Shown here: piece after piece, positions 1-7,050 of the stretch
Layout of the letters: every line of letters starts with the position of its first letter
Position numbering within the stretch: position 1 is the stretch's first letter
Source: Streptomyces jeddahensis
Lineage (GTDB): Bacteria > Actinomycetota > Actinomycetes > Streptomycetales > Streptomycetaceae
Assembly: GCF_001642995.1 (NCBI RefSeq)
Contig: NZ_LOHS01000070.1
Coordinates: 1 to 64,000, forward strand
Length of the DNA: 64,000 bases
Direction: 5' to 3'
Program-made: the position numbers and the translations under genes
Notes under the pieces: model-generated
Database searches by the model: none
What the model saw: the letters and a program-made list of their open reading frames with translations, nothing else
Told to the model about the DNA's origin: nothing

Positions 1-123
1 CATGCAAGCATCAACGCATTGGCGTTCGGCGTGATCCTGCACGTGGCGGTCTGCCGCCGCTGGCCACTGGACGACAAGACCTCAGCACTGCGGCAGTCCG
101 AGGCGCCCGAACAGTCACCGTGA
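1..123 (+). CDS. 3' end of an unidentified protein (partial)
   Basis: An open frame enters from the left edge and stops at TGA 121-123, giving 40 residues. The visible tail has a hydrophobic stretch (ALAFGVILHVAV), then a basic turn and a short hydrophilic end. That would suit the last membrane segment of a small membrane protein, but the rest lies outside the window. No family can be named. Confidence 0.45.
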   Translation, partial: HASINALAFGVILHVAVCRRWPLDDKTSALRQSEAPEQSP

Positions 124-352
124 GCCGGACCGGACCGTCCACCGCCTTCCGGGGCCCCGCACTCGGACGCTGCGGGCGGCCCTCGCCGTGGTCGACGCCG
201 ATCGGCTGGCGGAGATACGGCGGACGAAGGACGAGGCGTTCACGAAGGCACTGGAGTGGCAGTCGCTGAGTGTGCGGAGCTGGGTGCCGACCTGGGCCAG
301 GGGCATCGAGTTCGCCCGCCGCACCCTCGCCTTCAGCAGAACCTGTTCAGGA
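119..352 (+). pseudogene. Remnant of a DUF6247-like gene
   Basis: The frame through 119-352 reads TLRAALAVVDADRLAEI, then RTKDEAFTKALEWQSLSV, then WVPTWARGIEFARR. This resembles the core of short Streptomyces DUF6247 proteins, which often sit next to toxin-antitoxin-like genes. There is no plausible start with a ribosome site, and after about residue 75 the frame runs antisense into the 3' end of the leftward Nudix-like gene, losing all resemblance. I read it as a truncated remnant. The family assignment is from memory of the motif pattern. Confidence 0.35.
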
Positions 353-808
353 GAGTTCGATGGGCCCATCCGGCAGCCAGCCCTCCGTATAGCCGGCGGT
401 CAGGAGCGCAACCCCTTCAGGAAAGACCTCCCGCCGCCGTCGACGGAGTTGGGGCACAGGCCAGAGGGCGTGGCTGTGGCCCGCGTTTCTCGCGTTCTCC
501 GCCTGCTCATCGGTGATGTGCACGATGAAGACCCGGGAGGGGGTCGGATGGTCAGACTCCCACGTTGCATCGGATCGTGACTGGTGCAGTCCGTACAGGG
601 CAGAGAACCGTGGATCTCTTAGGCCGAACCGTTCCTGCAAGAAGCGGGTGGCCTGTCCGAGGTAGTCGGCACCTGAATCCAGCCGCACCTGGGGCACTGT
701 CCACCCGCGGCAGCATGCCCCGCACAGCAGCAGCCGCTGCTGTTCATCCAGGAGCAGGTGGAACACCCGCCGGTCGAACCTGGGCCATGGTACGTAGACG
801 TCGTCCAT
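347..808 (-). CDS. Nudix-like hydrolase family protein
   Basis: A 153-residue soluble protein beginning MDDVYVPWPRFDRRVFHLLL. The order of a beta-rich start, a glycine/tryptophan turn (CRGWTVPQVRL) and a helix (YLGQATRFLQERFGL) resembles divergent Nudix proteins of Streptomyces, but a full Nudix box (GX5EX7REUXEEXGU) is not visible. Catalytic activity is therefore unproven. ATG 808 is chosen; GTG 814 is in frame. Neither has a clear Shine-Dalgarno sequence. A perfect palindrome lies just upstream (826-843), so the gene is probably autoregulated or under an unlinked repressor. Confidence 0.55.
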   Translation of the reverse strand: MDDVYVPWPRFDRRVFHLLLDEQQRLLLCGACCRGWTVPQVRLDSGADYLGQATRFLQERFGLRDPRFSALYGLHQSRSDATWESDHPTPSRVFIVHITDEQAENARNAGHSHALWPVPQLRRRRREVFPEGVALLTAGYTEGWLPDGPIELS

Positions 809-825
809 GAGCACACCGTCAGGTG

Positions 826-843
826 TTGCTATTCAAATAGCAA
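826..843. promoter_or_regulatory. 18-bp palindrome upstream of the Nudix-like gene
   Basis: TTGCTATTCAAATAGCAA is a perfect 8-bp inverted repeat around a 2-bp centre. It is AT-rich in a GC-rich genome and ends 18 bp before the ATG at 808, so it overlaps where a promoter for the leftward gene would be. It looks like an operator for a dimeric helix-turn-helix protein. No regulator gene is adjacent. Confidence 0.5.
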
Positions 844-1270
844 GCCGACGGGCGGGTGAGCAGAGAGGGAGTGAGCTGACAAGGTGAGCGTGGGCGCAGC
901 CTTATGAACCGTCATCGCCGTAGGTTGGCCTGGCCGGAGGCGGCGTGCAGGCTGGAGGCGTTTTGAAATCCAGGGGAGGTCGTTTTCGCTTCCAGAGTGC
1001 CAAGCTGGTGACCTGCGCCTCGGGAGTTTTAGACAGATCCCACGAAGGCGCGAAGGCGACGAAGGCGGCGAAGGACGGGCTTGCGTGAGAGTCCGGGGGA
1101 ACTGACGGGCAGCTCGGGCCTGGGCTCTCGGTGAAGCCACGCTCGGTCCACAGCGTACCGGATGGTGGGTTCGGCAGGTGGGGAGGTTTCGCTGTCTGGG
1201 TCTTGGTCGGGGCGTGTGGGCGCCGGGGGAGTGAAGGGCCGGTGAAGGGTGGGCGCGGGGTGAGGAGGGG
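844..1270. other. Intergenic stretch without a convincing gene
   Basis: About 430 bases between the Nudix-like gene and the 3' end of the sugar permease. Open frames here have poor codon bias and no ribosome site. The only visible structure is a GAAGGCG-rich run near 1042-1075 (cacgaaggcgcgaaggcgac and its continuation). Confidence 0.5.
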
Positions 1271-2281
1271 TCATCGGGACCGGCCTCTTCGTAGGACCTT
1301 GTCGATGCCGACTGCCACGATGACGAGGGTGCCGGTGGCCACGTCCTGGTAGAGGCTGTCGATGCCTGCCTGGGTGAGGCCGGAGCGGAGGACGCTGACG
1401 ATGAGGGTTCCGATGAGGGTTCCGACGACGCCTCCGCGGCCGCCGAACAGGCTCGTTCCGCCGATGACGACGGCGGTGATGCTCTCCAGGTTCGCCGTCT
1501 GGTAGGCGTTCGGGTCGGCGTTGGGGATGCGGCCGAGGGCCTGCCAGGCCGCGAAGCCGTAGAGCAGCCCGGCGGTGACGTAGACCGAGAGGACCGTGCG
1601 CTCCACGTTGATGCCCGTCAGGCGGGCCGACTGCGGTGCGTTGCCGACGGCGTAGACGTGGCGGCCCCATGCGGTCTTGGCGAGCAGATACCAGAAGAAC
1701 GCATACAGGACCAGCAGGACGAACGTTCCCCAGGTGATGAGTGCCCCGCCGACGCGGACACCGTTGCCCCAGAAGCGGAGCAGGTCGTCCGTCACCGGGT
1801 AGCTGCGGGACTGCGAGTACAGCCTGCCGACGGCGTAGACGACGGTCAGGATCCCGAGCGTCACGATGAACGGGGGGAGGCCGAGGCGGGTAACCAGCAG
1901 TCCGCTCACCAGTCCGATGGCCGTCGTCGCGACCAGGCCCAGCAGCACCGCCGTCGCGGGGTCGCCGCCCTCGAAGACGAACCTGGCCATGACGACCGTG
2001 CCGAGCACCGCGATGGCGCCGTTGGCGAGGTCGATGCCCGCGGTGAGGATGATCAAGGACTGACCCAGGGCCAGCGTGCCGATCACGATGGACTGCTGCA
2101 GAACAAGGGAGAGGTTGGCGGGCGTCAGGAACGTCTCTGTGCCGAGCGAGAAGACCACCACGGCGAGGATCAGAGCGGCCAGGGGACCGGCGGTCGGCGT
2201 GCGCAGGGCGTACCGGAGCGGCTCCCAGCGTGAGACGGCCGGTTCGCTGTCGGGGGCGGGCGCGGTGGCGGGTGGTCTCAT
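1271..2281 (-). CDS. Sugar ABC transporter permease (RbsC/FrcC type)
   Basis: A 336-residue membrane protein of the BPD_transp_2 family, the inner-membrane channel of ribose/fructose/xylose-type importers. About eight to ten hydrophobic helices run from residue 30 on. Family-typical stretches include ALGQSLIILTAGIDLANGA near residue 90, AVGNAPQSARLTGI near 225 and AVVIGGTSLFGGRGGVVGT near 280. It starts at ATG 2281, 76 bp downstream of the lipoprotein gene on the same strand. The two are probably cotranscribed, with the ATPase on the opposite strand. The substrate is not readable; a pentose or hexose is expected. Confidence 0.88.
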   Translation of the reverse strand: MRPPATAPAPDSEPAVSRWEPLRYALRTPTAGPLAALILAVVVFSLGTETFLTPANLSLVLQQSIVIGTLALGQSLIILTAGIDLANGAIAVLGTVVMARFVFEGGDPATAVLLGLVATTAIGLVSGLLVTRLGLPPFIVTLGILTVVYAVGRLYSQSRSYPVTDDLLRFWGNGVRVGGALITWGTFVLLVLYAFFWYLLAKTAWGRHVYAVGNAPQSARLTGINVERTVLSVYVTAGLLYGFAAWQALGRIPNADPNAYQTANLESITAVVIGGTSLFGGRGGVVGTLIGTLIVSVLRSGLTQAGIDSLYQDVATGTLVIVAVGIDKVLRRGRSR

Positions 2282-2357
2282 GGTGTGCGGTGGCCCCTTC
2301 GAGCCGATGCACGCCGGGATGTCAGCCCTGTCAGCCCGGGCACGTCAGCCCCGCATG
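2282..2357. repeat. GTCAGCCC direct repeats between binding protein and permease
   Basis: Within 76 bp the motif GTCAGCCC occurs four times (near 2320, 2329, 2344 and 2357 region), part of the transcribed spacer between the lipoprotein and permease genes. It could fold or set relative expression of the two genes; no function is established. Confidence 0.4.
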
Positions 2358-3431
2358 TCAGCCCCAGCATCGCTCGAGTCCCCAGGCCGTGTTCTGCGAC
2401 TTCAGCCCGGCCACCGGCTTGTCCGTGATGAGCACCGTGCCCGTGTGGGTGAAGCCCGACGGCTTCTTGCCGCTCTTCGCGAACTCGACGACCGCGGCCA
2501 CGCCGTCATCGGCCATCCTGACCGGGAACTGCATGACCGTGGCCGCGTACTTGCCGGCCTGTACGTCGCGTACGCCCGCGCATCCGCCGTCGATGGAGCC
2601 GATGGACACCTGCTGGGTGAGTCCGCGTGCGGCGACCGCAGCGTAGGCGCCGCCGGCCACCGGTTCGTTGATGGTGTAGATGGTGTTGACGTCGCTCGCC
2701 CGCTGCAGCAGGTTCTCCAGCGCGGCTTGCGCCGTGTTCGAGTCGGCCTGGGTGTCCGCGCGCCCGACGATCGCCGGCGAGTCCTCGGTGAGCTCGAAGC
2801 CCTTGAGGAACCCGTCGTGGCGCTGCCGGCTGACCGAGGAGCCCTGCGTACCGTCAAGCATGATCACCTTCGGCGCTCGGTCGCCGAGCACGGCCCTGAG
2901 ATAGGCGCCCTGCAGTCGTCCGGCCTCGACGTTGTCGGTCGCGAACGTGGCGTCCACCGCGTCCGGCGGGTCGGTGGCCGTGTCGAGCGCGATCACCAGG
3001 ATGCCCTGTCGGCGGGCGTCCTCGATCGCCTCCAGGATGCCCGTCGTGTTCGACGGGGTGATGAGGATGCCGTTCGCGCCGCGCGAGACGAGGCTCTCGA
3101 TCGCGGCGACCTGGCCTTCGTTGTCGCCGTCGAACCTGCCCGCCAGGGCGATGAGCTCGGCGCCGTGCTTCTCCGCCGCGGCTGCGGCGGCCTCGCGCAT
3201 CGTCACGAAGAAGGGATTGGTCTCGGTCTTGGTCACGAGGCCGATCGTGACCTTGTCGTCCGTCCGGCCGCCCGTATCGTCCTGACCTCCGCCGCACGCG
3301 ACGGCACCGAGCAGCAGCGCCACGACGGCGAGGAGCGCGGCACCATGGCGTCGGCGTTGTTGCCCGGTGCGTTGTTGCCTGGTGCGCTCGCGGCTTGTGC
3401 GGTGCTCACGGTCTGTGTGGTCGGGACCCAT
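2358..3431 (-). CDS. Sugar ABC transporter substrate-binding lipoprotein
   Basis: A 357-residue periplasmic-binding-protein-fold protein (type I, Peripla_BP_4). The arginine-rich N-terminus leads into a hydrophobic segment and a lipobox (LGAVACGGG), so it is anchored outside the membrane by a lipidated cysteine. Mature domain landmarks are VTIGLVTKTETNPFF, then GANGILITPSNTTG, VIALDTATDP and FATDNVEAGRLQGAYL, which match ribose/fructose-type receptors. ATG 3431 is preferred over in-frame GTG 3440 because GGAGGAG lies about 9 bp upstream of the ATG and almost touches the GTG. It is the first gene of the leftward unit with the permease. Confidence 0.88.
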   Translation of the reverse strand: MGPDHTDREHRTSRERTRQQRTGQQRRRHGAALLAVVALLLGAVACGGGQDDTGGRTDDKVTIGLVTKTETNPFFVTMREAAAAAAEKHGAELIALAGRFDGDNEGQVAAIESLVSRGANGILITPSNTTGILEAIEDARRQGILVIALDTATDPPDAVDATFATDNVEAGRLQGAYLRAVLGDRAPKVIMLDGTQGSSVSRQRHDGFLKGFELTEDSPAIVGRADTQADSNTAQAALENLLQRASDVNTIYTINEPVAGGAYAAVAARGLTQQVSIGSIDGGCAGVRDVQAGKYAATVMQFPVRMADDGVAAVVEFAKSGKKPSGFTHTGTVLITDKPVAGLKSQNTAWGLERCWG

Positions 3432-3866
3432 GGGTGACACCTCCTCCAGCCGGCGGCAGCGTCATGCGAGCTGTCATACGTACGCGCGTCTACGTCGTCT
3501 CCATCATGTGTCCAGAATCTTCCGGTATAGCGACTTATGCCCCCTCGGTACGGGCAGACGGACGCCCGCCGAGCAGAGCAAGGGGCCTCCACTCGGAGGA
3601 CGGCTTGAGCGATCTGGCGGAACCGCGCGGAACCGAGCAGCAACGAGCGGCAACGAGCGACAACGAGCGGATGCGGGCCGCCCCATGGATTGCGGCCGTG
3701 GTCGTTGAGGCGAAGGATGGTGAACGGCCTGGTGGCAGCACTGGTCGACGGCCTGGTGGCGGCACTCCGCGAAGCCCGGCGAGCCCGCGGAGCCCGCCGG
3801 ATCTGCCGAACCGGTGAGCCCGCCGAACCGGCGAGCCCGTCGACGACCAGAGAAGGTGAGGTTCCC
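3432..3866. promoter_or_regulatory. Divergent spacer of the sugar ABC transporter with short tandem repeats
   Basis: A 435-bp gene-free region between the divergent binding-protein and ATPase genes, presumably holding both promoters. It contains three CAACGAGCG copies (about 3648-3672), a 17-bp direct repeat GGCCTGGTGGCRGCACT at 3726-3742 and 3750-3766, and a GCCGAACCGGYGAGCCC repeat near 3809-3840. The frame over 3690-3866 is open and in phase with the ATPase, but lacks a ribosome site and family resemblance. Confidence 0.5.
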
Positions 3867-4628
3867 GTGACCGGCCCGCCCCTGCTGGCGCTGCGTGGGA
3901 TCTCCAAGCGGTTCGGCGCCGTCCAGGCCCTCATGGACGTGGAGCTGGAGATCCACAGCGGTGAGGTCGTCGCGCTCCTCGGCGACAACGGCGCCGGCAA
4001 GTCCACCCTCGTCAAGGTCATCTCGGGCGTCGTGCCCGCGGACAAGGGCGTCATCGAGTGGGAGGGCCGGACCGTGCAGGTCAGGTCACCCCAGGACGCC
4101 CAGCGCCTGGGCATCGCGACCGTTCACCAGAACCTGGCGCTGTGCGACAACCTCGACGTCGCCGAGAACCTCTTCCTCGGACGGGAGCGGCGACGCCCCG
4201 GCCTGCTGGGCAGTCTCTGCCGGCTGGTCGACGGCAGCGGTATGCGGCGGGAGGCCCGCCGGCAGCTCGACGAGCTGGGGATCCGCATTCCTGACGTACG
4301 GGTCCCGGTCGCCGTCCTGTCCGCGGGTCAGCGGCAGAGTGTCGCGATCTCCCGGGCGCACCTCGGCGAGCCCAGGGCCGTACTCCTGGACGAGCCCACC
4401 GCCGCTCTGGGCGTCCAGCAGACCAGCCACGTCCTCGACCTCGTCGACAAGCTTCGCGAGCGTGGCGTGGGGGTGCTCCTCATCAGCCACAACATGGGGG
4501 ACGTCAAGGCCGTCGCGGACCGGGCTGCGGTGCTGCGGCTCGGCCGCAACAACGGCTTTTTCGACGTGCCGACCACCTCGCACGACCAGATCATCTCCTC
4601 GATCACCGGCGCCACGAGCAGCGCCTGA
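3867..4628 (+). CDS. Sugar ABC transporter ATP-binding protein (FrcA type)
   Basis: A 253-residue single-domain ABC ATPase. Walker A is GDNGAGKST (near residue 39), the signature is LSAGQRQSVAISRA, and Walker B is AVLLDEPTAALG followed by the switch histidine in LISHNM. Most ribose-class importers use a double-length ATPase (RbsA); a single domain is the FrcA-type variant, which would act as a homodimer. GTG 3867 is chosen for the AAGGTGAGG 5-13 bp upstream and because the family N-terminus (LLALRGISKRFGAVQAL) begins here. It is transcribed away from its partner permease and lipoprotein. Confidence 0.85.
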   Translation: MTGPPLLALRGISKRFGAVQALMDVELEIHSGEVVALLGDNGAGKSTLVKVISGVVPADKGVIEWEGRTVQVRSPQDAQRLGIATVHQNLALCDNLDVAENLFLGRERRRPGLLGSLCRLVDGSGMRREARRQLDELGIRIPDVRVPVAVLSAGQRQSVAISRAHLGEPRAVLLDEPTAALGVQQTSHVLDLVDKLRERGVGVLLISHNMGDVKAVADRAAVLRLGRNNGFFDVPTTSHDQIISSITGATSSA

Positions 4629-4701
4629 GCCGCCGGTACGGGATCCGGAACGCGGCTGGTATGTCGGTACGGATGCGGTGCGCCGCCGGTACGGGATGCG
4701 G
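4629..4701. repeat. 20-bp direct repeat between convergent genes
   Basis: GCCGCCGGTACGGGATCCGG at 4629-4648 recurs with one change at 4682-4701, and a degenerate third copy (GGTACGGATGCGG) lies between. It fills the short spacer between the ATPase and the convergent metalloprotease gene. No clear terminator stem is seen. Confidence 0.5.
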
Positions 4702-4705
4702 TCCC

Positions 4706-5989
4706 TCATGACCGCGTGACCCGTACCCGGTAGTCGCCGTCTCGTCCGGCGTCCGTGACACTGATCCGCAGGTGGCTCTCGGCGTCGGTGAAGGTGCTGC
4801 CCGCTCCGTACGTCGCATCGGAGAGTTCCGCCTGGACGTTGGGGCTGCGGGTGCAGCCGCCGCTGCGGGGCGTCGAGTCGACGACCGTGATCGGGCCGTG
4901 GCCCGTGTCTATGTCCGCGTCGACGCGGTAGATCAGGACGCCCGGCTTGCAGACGGCCTCGTCGTTGCCTGCCTTGGTGCGTACCTCGACGGCGTAGCCG
5001 GTCGTCTTGGTCAGGGGGACGAAGAGGAGCTTGGGGCCGCCGGCCCGGGACAAGGGGGTGAGGCGGTGTTCCGACGTGCCGCGGGTGGAAGCACAGGATA
5101 TCTGGGTGCTGTCGAGCCAGCCGAGCTTCCATTTGTGCCAGGCGAGCAGGTCGTTGTTGGCGCCCCAGTCCTCGCTCATGATGTCCCAGTGGCCGACCGC
5201 GCTGCCGCCCTCCAGGGTGTAGAGGTCGGGTAGTCCGAAGGTGTGGCCGTTCTCGTGGGGGAGGACCCGGTAGCCGGTCTCGGCGTAGGTGCCGGAGCCG
5301 TCGTCCTGGCGGCTGTAGATGAAGGAGGCGTTGGCGATCGGCACGCCGTCCGCCGTCGGAGCGTCGCGGTTGCCCGCGAAGGTGACGGAGAGGACGGTGT
5401 CGAGGGCGGACGGGCCGGCGTTCGGGGTTATCAGGATGTTGACCAGGTCGTACGTGCGGAAGTCCACGTCCGGGTCGGCCTTGGCGACGATGTCGTCCAC
5501 GAGGCGGCGATAGCCGGGGTCGAACGGCGCGCCTCGCTGTATGCCGTAGTCCGTGAATTTCTTGGGCATCCGCAGCCAGTGCCGGATGGGGGTCTCGGGG
5601 CGGTAGTCGAGACGGCCGTACGAGCTGGTGCGGAACCAGTCGCGGGTCTGCGGGAAGAACTCCGCCAGGCGGTCCATCGCGCTGCCCTCGCCGGGGACGT
5701 CGGGGAAGTCGACCATCAGGTTGAGGGCCCGGACCGTGCCCGTGGAGCGGGCGTAGCCGGTCGCCGTGGGTATGCCCTCCGACATCTGCACGCCTATGAC
5801 GCCGTTGATCATGCAGGGGCCGAGTGCGGTGTTGCGGGCCAGGCCCAGGGCTCCCGAGGCGGTCGACGAGCCGTCCATGAGTCCGCCGGTGCTGGCCGAC
5901 ATGGTCATCGCCAGGGTCAGGGCGGTGAGCGACGCGAGGACGGTGGTGCGGCGCGGGCCGCGTATCCGACGACGGCTGGTCGGCTGCAT
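4706..5989 (-). CDS. Secreted M6 family metalloprotease
   Basis: A 427-residue protein with a Sec-type signal: a twin-arginine-like basic start (RRRIRGPRR), then TVLASLTALTLAMTMSAS. The zinc site HENGHTFGLPD has its first histidine at residue 245 and matches the HExxHxxGxxD signature of peptidase M6 (immune inhibitor A-like). The downstream Met-turn region reads DIMSEDWG. A C-terminal beta-rich region (about 330-427) suits a substrate-binding domain. ATG 5989 is taken because GGAAGG lies upstream and the signal peptide starts correctly; a GTG at 6046 would add 19 unrelated residues. It probably degrades extracellular protein. Confidence 0.85.
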   Translation of the reverse strand: MQPTSRRRIRGPRRTTVLASLTALTLAMTMSASTGGLMDGSSTASGALGLARNTALGPCMINGVIGVQMSEGIPTATGYARSTGTVRALNLMVDFPDVPGEGSAMDRLAEFFPQTRDWFRTSSYGRLDYRPETPIRHWLRMPKKFTDYGIQRGAPFDPGYRRLVDDIVAKADPDVDFRTYDLVNILITPNAGPSALDTVLSVTFAGNRDAPTADGVPIANASFIYSRQDDGSGTYAETGYRVLPHENGHTFGLPDLYTLEGGSAVGHWDIMSEDWGANNDLLAWHKWKLGWLDSTQISCASTRGTSEHRLTPLSRAGGPKLLFVPLTKTTGYAVEVRTKAGNDEAVCKPGVLIYRVDADIDTGHGPITVVDSTPRSGGCTRSPNVQAELSDATYGAGSTFTDAESHLRISVTDAGRDGDYRVRVTRS

Positions 5990-6147
5990 GCACTGGCCTT
6001 CCGCTCCGCGGCAGCCGGGCCGTTCTGGCTGCTCCCTCTCGATCACCTTCTGCCGAGGGCTGCGCGGTCGCCTGCTGGGTGCGCCGATCGTGGGTTTTCC
6101 GGGCCCGAGAGGGTGTGACTCACCTCACGGACGGGGTGGGAAATAAC

Positions 6148-6164
6148 CGGGGATCGCCTCCCCG
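6148..6164. promoter_or_regulatory. Inverted repeat, likely operator of the TetR/efflux pair
   Basis: CGGGGA-N5-TCCCCG, flanked by AAC on the left and TTT on the right, lies 56 bp before the TetR start. Its size and position fit an autoregulatory TetR operator. It is outside any gene and would also cover the divergent region facing the metalloprotease. Confidence 0.5.
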
Positions 6165-6219
6165 TTTAGCTGAGTGTCCGAGCGAAGTGGGGACGGAATC
6201 CCCGGATGGGAGTGCACAG

Positions 6220-6876
6220 GTGAACGCCGTGGACACCGCCACCGTCGCGCAGCGCCGTACGTCCCGCCCGCGGGCCGACGCCCTGCGCAACCGGGAGCGG
6301 ATCGTCACCGCCGCACGCGAGATCTTCGTCGAATACGGCGCCGAGGTGCCGTTCGATGAGATCGCGCGTCGCGCCGGCGTCGGAAACGCCACGCTGTACC
6401 GGCACTTCCCCGACCGCGAGGCGCTCGTGCGCGAGGTCGTGTGCTCGGTCATGGACCGTACGTCGGAGCTGGCCGAGGCGGCCCTCGCCGAGGAGGGCGA
6501 CGCCTTCTCCGCGCTGCGCCGCTTCGTGCACGCTGCGGCCGACGAGCGGATCGGCGCCCTGTGCCCGATGCTCTCCGGCACCTTCGACAAGCACCACCCG
6601 GATCTGGTGGCCGCGCGCGACCGGATCGAGGTCCTTGTCGAGGCGCTCATGGAGCGGGCCCGGGCGGCCGGGCAGCTGCGCTCCGACGTCGCCGTCGGCG
6701 ATCTGATGGTCGCGATCACCCAGCTCACCAGGCCGCTGCCCGGAACCGGATGCCAGGGCATCGACCGCTTCGTTCATCGTCATCTGCAGCTGTTCATGGA
6801 CGGTCTGCAGGCCCCCGCCCGTTCCGAACTGCCGGGAACCGCAGCGACTTTGGAGGATCTCAGGCGGACGGACTGA
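6220..6876 (+). CDS. TetR/AcrR family transcriptional regulator
   Basis: A 218-residue repressor. The helix-turn-helix lies at about residues 25-70 (IVTAAREIFVEYGAEVPFDE, then RAGVGNATLYRHFPDREAL). The rest is the ligand-binding helical domain. GTG 6220 is chosen because GGGAG lies 8 bp upstream; the open frame upstream back to 6079 has no ribosome site and contains the presumed operator. It precedes a DHA2-type drug exporter on the same strand, so it probably represses that exporter and itself. Confidence 0.85.
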   Translation: MNAVDTATVAQRRTSRPRADALRNRERIVTAAREIFVEYGAEVPFDEIARRAGVGNATLYRHFPDREALVREVVCSVMDRTSELAEAALAEEGDAFSALRRFVHAAADERIGALCPMLSGTFDKHHPDLVAARDRIEVLVEALMERARAAGQLRSDVAVGDLMVAITQLTRPLPGTGCQGIDRFVHRHLQLFMDGLQAPARSELPGTAATLEDLRRTD

Positions 6877-6930
6877 CACAGGCCTGACGGACTGACGCGC
6901 CGTCCCGTCCCGAGCGTCACACCGTTCCTC

Positions 6931-7025
6931 TCGTCTTCTCTCGACCTCGTCTTCCTTCGACCTCGTCTTCTTCGTCCTCCTTCGACCGACCTCGTCTTCT
7001 TTCGACCTCACGTTCTTCCGACCTC
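6931..7025 (+). repeat. Pyrimidine-rich 16-bp tandem repeat before the efflux gene
   Basis: Four to five copies of a unit close to YTTCGACCTCGTCTTC lie end to end (for example 6939-6954 and 6955-6970, then diverged copies to 7025). The block sits in the leader between the TetR and MFS genes and ends 25 bp before the MFS start, leaving little room for a ribosome site. Strand asymmetry is extreme: almost no purine runs. Confidence 0.6.
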
Positions 7026-7050
7026 TCGCCACGTCGCGAAAAGTCCCGAA

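Noticed and set aside
829..1140. A 103-codon minus-strand gene in the Nudix-permease spacer
   Set aside because: Random-looking Ser/Pro/Arg composition, no ribosome site and no resemblance to known proteins.
3690..3866. N-terminal extension of the sugar ATPase back to 3690
   Set aside because: The added residues are repeat-derived Ala/Arg/Pro sequence, while a good ribosome site and the conserved family start lie at 3867.
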